In this document: positions 6,801-8,960 of the stretch, piece by piece
How the letters are laid out: each line of letters opens with the position of its first letter
How positions within the stretch are numbered: position 1 is the first letter of the stretch
From: Clostridiales bacterium
GTDB taxonomy: Bacteria > Bacillota > Clostridia > Oscillospirales > QAKW01
Length of the DNA stretch: 8,960 nucleotides
Reading direction: 5' to 3'
NCBI GenBank assembly: GCA_003343605.1
Contig: QAKW01000084.1
Location: forward strand, 1 to 8,960
Position numbers and translations under genes: made by a program
The notes under the pieces: generated by a model
Told to the model about the DNA's origin: nothing
The model's database searches: none
Seen by the model: the letters and a program-made list of their open reading frames with translations, nothing else

Positions 6801-8729
6801 TCGAAATCTTTCTGTACGCAGGTCTACACCACGGTTTCTTACCGCGATTTCAGGCTGAAGGACGTCGGCGGCGGAGAAGGCGGCGGCGACGGCGGTGAGA
6901 CCCGCAGTAATTTTGAAGATACCCCGTATACCAATACTGTGGAAACCGATGCTTCCGGAGAGGCTGTTGTAAGCTTTGAGCTTCCGGATACGATTACCCA
7001 GTGGAAGGTGGTTGCCCGCGCGGTTTCTCAGGATGTTGAAGCGGGCATCGGTTTATTTGATCTGCTCTCCACCCAGGATTACTTTGCAAGCGTATCGATG
7101 GCAGAGCAGCTTAAAACAACCGATGACTGTACCATCGCCGTGAAAGGCGATGGATGGGGGATCCCACCCGAAAGCAGCTGCACGTTCCAAGTTGGCATTA
7201 CGGACCGCGATGGAAATGAAATCAAAACGCTTACCGCTTCCGCCGGCAAATCAAAATACGCTTACCTGAATTTCGGTATGCTCGATGAGGGAATTTATAC
7301 CGCATATATTCAGAGTACCTGCGGGAACTATAAGGATAGCCTGATCCAGACTTTTCAGGTGAAGAAATCGCTGGCAAGCGTCTGGGTTCACAATCAACAG
7401 GCGGTAGAGGGCAGTGCTGCCTTTAATCTTACACCGGCAAGCGGAAATGTTACGCTTACGGTAGTAGATGAAAATCTTGCTTTCTGGCAGCAGGCCATGG
7501 CGCGGCTGAAGGCAAGCAACGGCGTGCGGGTTGATCAGGTACTTGGCCAATATCTTGCGGATGTGTTTTATGAAAACGGCGTTTGGATGGATCCGGAAAA
7601 AACAGATTATGCGGTGATCCGCTCCTATATGCAGTATGACGGAATCCGCCTGTTTGCGGATAATCCCGATGTGGATCTTAAAGTTTCCGCTAAATTGGCG
7701 GCAGCGGCACCCCAGTTTTGTGATCGTGCGTTGCTGAAGGGCGCATTTGAGCAGTATCTGAATAACCGCTATGCCGCGCGGGTAGACGTGATTACCGCTT
7801 ATTTTGGGCTTGCTGCGCTGGGTGAGCCCGTGCTTGGCGATCTTCAGGCGCTCTATGAGCAGAGCGCAGATCTTACGCTGGAAGAATCGGTGTATCTGGC
7901 GCTTGGCTTTGCCTATGGCGGCGATTACGATACAGCACGCTATATCTTTGAGCAGCGGCTCCAGAGCGCGCTTGTGCGGGAAGGGGAGACCCTTTATGTG
8001 AAGAATGGCGCTGCGGAGGATGAAGATTTAACCGGTTGCCTTTCTTTGCTGAGCAACCGGCTGAGCCTGGAGAGCAGCGAAGGGTTGATCGGTTATATTC
8101 TGGAAAGGGACACGGAAAAAACTTTGCTGTATCTGGAGCTGATCTCTTATCTGAACGATCACATCACGGATATCACGGGGCAAAATAAGGTGACGGTCAA
8201 TACCGGCGACGGACGCAGTGAAACCTATACCTATCAGAAGATGAACGCGCTGGTTTTGAATCTGACGCCGGAACAGGCCTCTTCGGTCCGCATTATGAAT
8301 GTGGAGGGAAAATCAGTTGTCAGCTATGCGTATATGGGTACGCCCGATGCACTTTCCGCGCTGGGCGGCGGCCAGATTTTCAGTGGTCTTCAGGCCCCAT
8401 CAGCCATTTCCAGAGGCATGGCGGCAACCATTCGGATCCAGGTGGATATTCCTGCCGATTATGAACTTCCGCAGCTTGCACTCACACTGCCTGCCGGTCT
8501 GCGGTTCGAGAGCGGAACCATTAGTGCGGGGAACACGGAATACCCGCTTTTTGCCGGGTTTGACAAGCGGAATATTACGGCCTCTCTGCAAAAGGGAGAA
8601 AATACGGTTTTACTGGAAGTGCGCGGATCTCTGCCTGGAAATTATGAACTGGAGCCGGTTTTGATCACCAATACGGCGGATAACCGGTTTCTTGCATCGG
8701 ATGTCCTGCGGATTACCGTAACGGAATAA
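3879..8729 (+). CDS. Membrane-anchored alpha-2-macroglobulin-like protein, candidate anti-sigma/sensor fusion
   Basis: The product has 1616 residues, close to bacterial A2Ms such as E. coli YfhM (about 1650). Residues 1-34 are a basic cytoplasmic head containing A-L-P-D-P-E-R-I-R-K-R. One hydrophobic helix (about 36-56) has no lipobox or clear cleavage site, implying an N-in/C-out signal anchor. Two Ig-like (SbsA/Big_5-type) domains follow (about 76-164 and 165-258). Macroglobulin strands are marked by the Y-x-x-G/T-D-x-V pattern at 485-491, 582-588 and 925-931, and a related N-I-G-D at 830-833. The A2M-family S-V-L-D-R-A-L motif is at 952-958. A Gly-rich stretch (997-1006) precedes R-S-N-F and the diagnostic E-L-P-D-T-I-T-Q-W-K (1034-1043). 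A helical thioester-like domain (about 1200-1430) has R1217-V-D-Q1220 where C-x-E-Q is expected, so no thioester can form. A C-terminal beta domain ends at 1616. AAAGGAG at 3865-3871 supports the start. The A2M assignment is firm; the anti-sigma role is inference from operon and topology. Confidence 0.9.
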   Translation: MKFNELLKLNQEAALPDPERIRKRVLTRRSKIIKSVIACSSACAALILVAVCVVMASMRITPDEVILSGAMNIIESVEASDQSEMGLRIDSKLKIKTKESVSVGELKARLAVSPEAEYTIKKTGECSYELHFKDELQENTLYNVEAVYNGKVIYRWAFQTEGAFSVTNAYPENTDQVALDSAIEVTFSHADVSGFESAFQISPAVKGTFEHYGRTWAFIPSEKMSPATLYTVTIANSVSGPDQLSLERDYVFSFTTAPLGSYAYLIYQDGDIADTFLVNESPVAAVCYNQASISDAKVSIYRLADSEAYIRAYKNYVRSGVVSAEIMEMAQDIYATFETEPVLAADYNGYSKAAFIHYPEPLSLGYYFAEIQLGTRKLYQLIESTTLSVYTVTTNGDYTIWVNNTQTGKPVSGAKIKLDGFGESSTNEEGVVTYRGAREEANERFLQIENGDYPYVAVLNGAEADADITQQNRYYTYITTNSSLYKNTDTVQVFGMILPRKSGVKLPKQLTLQCDFLEEAVLADVAENGSFTAALSLNHTAQLSGSIQLYLENTFLDSTYFNIADYELPTYELNVTTDRFVYQIGDTVSVTAQATYMDGTPAPGLQISGGMGLEGISDENGCVTGSFVLAEASYVATDKSYPEMQSISCTIEDGTDQYYGNDARYLVFSSPYFLEGSYEDQKLSVSASQIDFDQVEQWHRDTLYTDVYNSDLYRGTGATLTLTGELHEVTYIKEQIGSSYDAINKRVQYAYRYEEQDTLVRAFEVSVSEGTGSISLPEKPDNDRNYYVLLQTAGEDEAGMIKVYLTDHNYERQYNTNQFYNLVADKNELNIGDRANLWVRESDSNSLVNGGSVFYTVIAGEIIETHTSSTPRFSLTFKKEFAPDVAVYGAYFDGKHVYSLGYEQLNYDLSNAQLNISMEADTAQYQPGDEVTLRFKVTDQQGEPVSAVLNLSVLDRALYLLNNNVVDPVYSLYESKSFCTQVYTTVSYRDFRLKDVGGGEGGGDGGETRSNFEDTPYTNTVETDASGEAVVSFELPDTITQWKVVARAVSQDVEAGIGLFDLLSTQDYFASVSMAEQLKTTDDCTIAVKGDGWGIPPESSCTFQVGITDRDGNEIKTLTASAGKSKYAYLNFGMLDEGIYTAYIQSTCGNYKDSLIQTFQVKKSLASVWVHNQQAVEGSAAFNLTPASGNVTLTVVDENLAFWQQAMARLKASNGVRVDQVLGQYLADVFYENGVWMDPEKTDYAVIRSYMQYDGIRLFADNPDVDLKVSAKLAAAAPQFCDRALLKGAFEQYLNNRYAARVDVITAYFGLAALGEPVLGDLQALYEQSADLTLEESVYLALGFAYGGDYDTARYIFEQRLQSALVREGETLYVKNGAAEDEDLTGCLSLLSNRLSLESSEGLIGYILERDTEKTLLYLELISYLNDHITDITGQNKVTVNTGDGRSETYTYQKMNALVLNLTPEQASSVRIMNVEGKSVVSYAYMGTPDALSALGGGQIFSGLQAPSAISRGMAATIRIQVDIPADYELPQLALTLPAGLRFESGTISAGNTEYPLFAGFDKRNITASLQKGENTVLLEVRGSLPGNYELEPVLITNTADNRFLASDVLRITVTE

Positions 8730-8734
8730 AAGGC

Positions 8735-8763
8735 TTGACAAACGCGCTACAAAAATATAAAAT
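8735..8763 (+). promoter_or_regulatory. Sigma-A promoter of the T-box-controlled downstream gene
   Basis: A perfect -35 TTGACA (8735-8740) is followed by a 17-nt spacer and TAAAAT (8758-8763, one mismatch to consensus). It starts only 5 nt after the stop codon of the A2M gene. Transcription should begin near 8770, immediately before the T-box leader. Confidence 0.88.
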
Positions 8764-8769
8764 GAGAAA

Positions 8770-8960
8770 GAAAAGCGATGAAGGGAAGAAGTAGCGGCTT
8801 GCCGGCGGTAAGAGAGTTGCCGGTTGGTGCAAGGCAAACGAGAGGGCAAGCTGTGAATACATCCTGGAGCTCCGCGCTGAATGCAGTAGGCGTATGGCGG
8901 GTGCCTTCCGTTAAAGGGCGAGAGTAGCGCAGCTACTTGCCGAGGGGTGTCTTTGCGAAA
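8770..8960 (+). promoter_or_regulatory. T-box riboswitch leader, probable tyrosine (UAC) specifier; 3' part outside the window
   Basis: Stem I begins with AGCG (8774-8777), pairing with CGCT (8875-8878), and carries the GATGA kink-turn motif (8777-8781). The specifier loop has the loop-E pair AGTA (8790-8793) and GAA (8855-8857). The triplet directly after GAA is TAC (8858-8860) followed by A, so tyrosine is the likely cognate tRNA. GCTTGCC (8797-8803) pairs with GGCAAGC (8845-8851). AAGAGAG (8810-8816) is the AG-bulge, and a 5-bp distal stem carries the GGTTGGTGCAA terminal loop. The stem II/IIA-B region has GGCG and CCGTTA (about 8885-8916). Stem III is AGTAGC (8923-8928) with GCTACT (8932-8937). 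The antiterminator T-box sequence and terminator would follow after 8960. The element senses uncharged tRNA to permit readthrough; the controlled gene, perhaps tyrS, is not visible. Confidence 0.93.

Noticed and set aside
8861..8863. ATC (Ile) as the T-box specifier triplet
   Set aside because: It is displaced by three bases from the loop-E GAA and is followed by C rather than a purine; TAC directly after GAA fits better.

Overview
The window looks like chromosomal DNA of a Firmicute, most likely a Clostridia/Oscillospiraceae-type gut anaerobe. The evidence is a groES-groEL operon under a perfect HrcA/CIRCE operator, strong GGAGG-type ribosome binding sites, sigma-A-like promoters, intrinsic terminators with U-tracts, and a T-box leader. 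Assignment below class level is inference. GC content looks moderate and fairly even, and no mobile elements or CRISPR arrays are visible.

Layout. (a) 1-48, minus strand: the 5' part of a tRNA-His(GTG) gene, with its own consensus promoter at 76-104. (b) 183-2256: the heat-shock chaperonin operon: promoter, CIRCE, groES, groEL, and a strong terminator. (c) 2263-3261: a monocistronic lipoprotein gene. Its Shine-Dalgarno can pair with an upstream anti-SD strand, and its product carries two D-x-[DN]-G-D-G (FG-GAP/EF-hand-like) motifs. It ends in its own terminator. (d) 3263-8729: a two-gene unit. It encodes a 178-aa ECF-type sigma factor and, 18 nt downstream, a 1616-aa single-pass membrane protein. 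The latter has a 34-residue basic cytoplasmic head, one transmembrane helix and a huge extracytoplasmic alpha-2-macroglobulin (A2M)-like body. (e) 8735-8960: a consensus promoter and a T-box riboswitch with a probable UAC (Tyr) specifier. The regulated gene lies beyond the window.

Regions a, b and e are conventional. The most interesting part is region d. The gene order, close spacing and topology match an ECF sigma/membrane anti-sigma pair, but the sensor half would be a macroglobulin protease-trap fold whose thioester motif is degenerate (R-V-D-Q where C-x-E-Q is expected). The working hypothesis is a protease- or envelope-damage-sensing sigma switch, in which the macroglobulin body replaces the usual small sensor domain. 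The domain calls rest on sequence motifs; the signalling role is inference.
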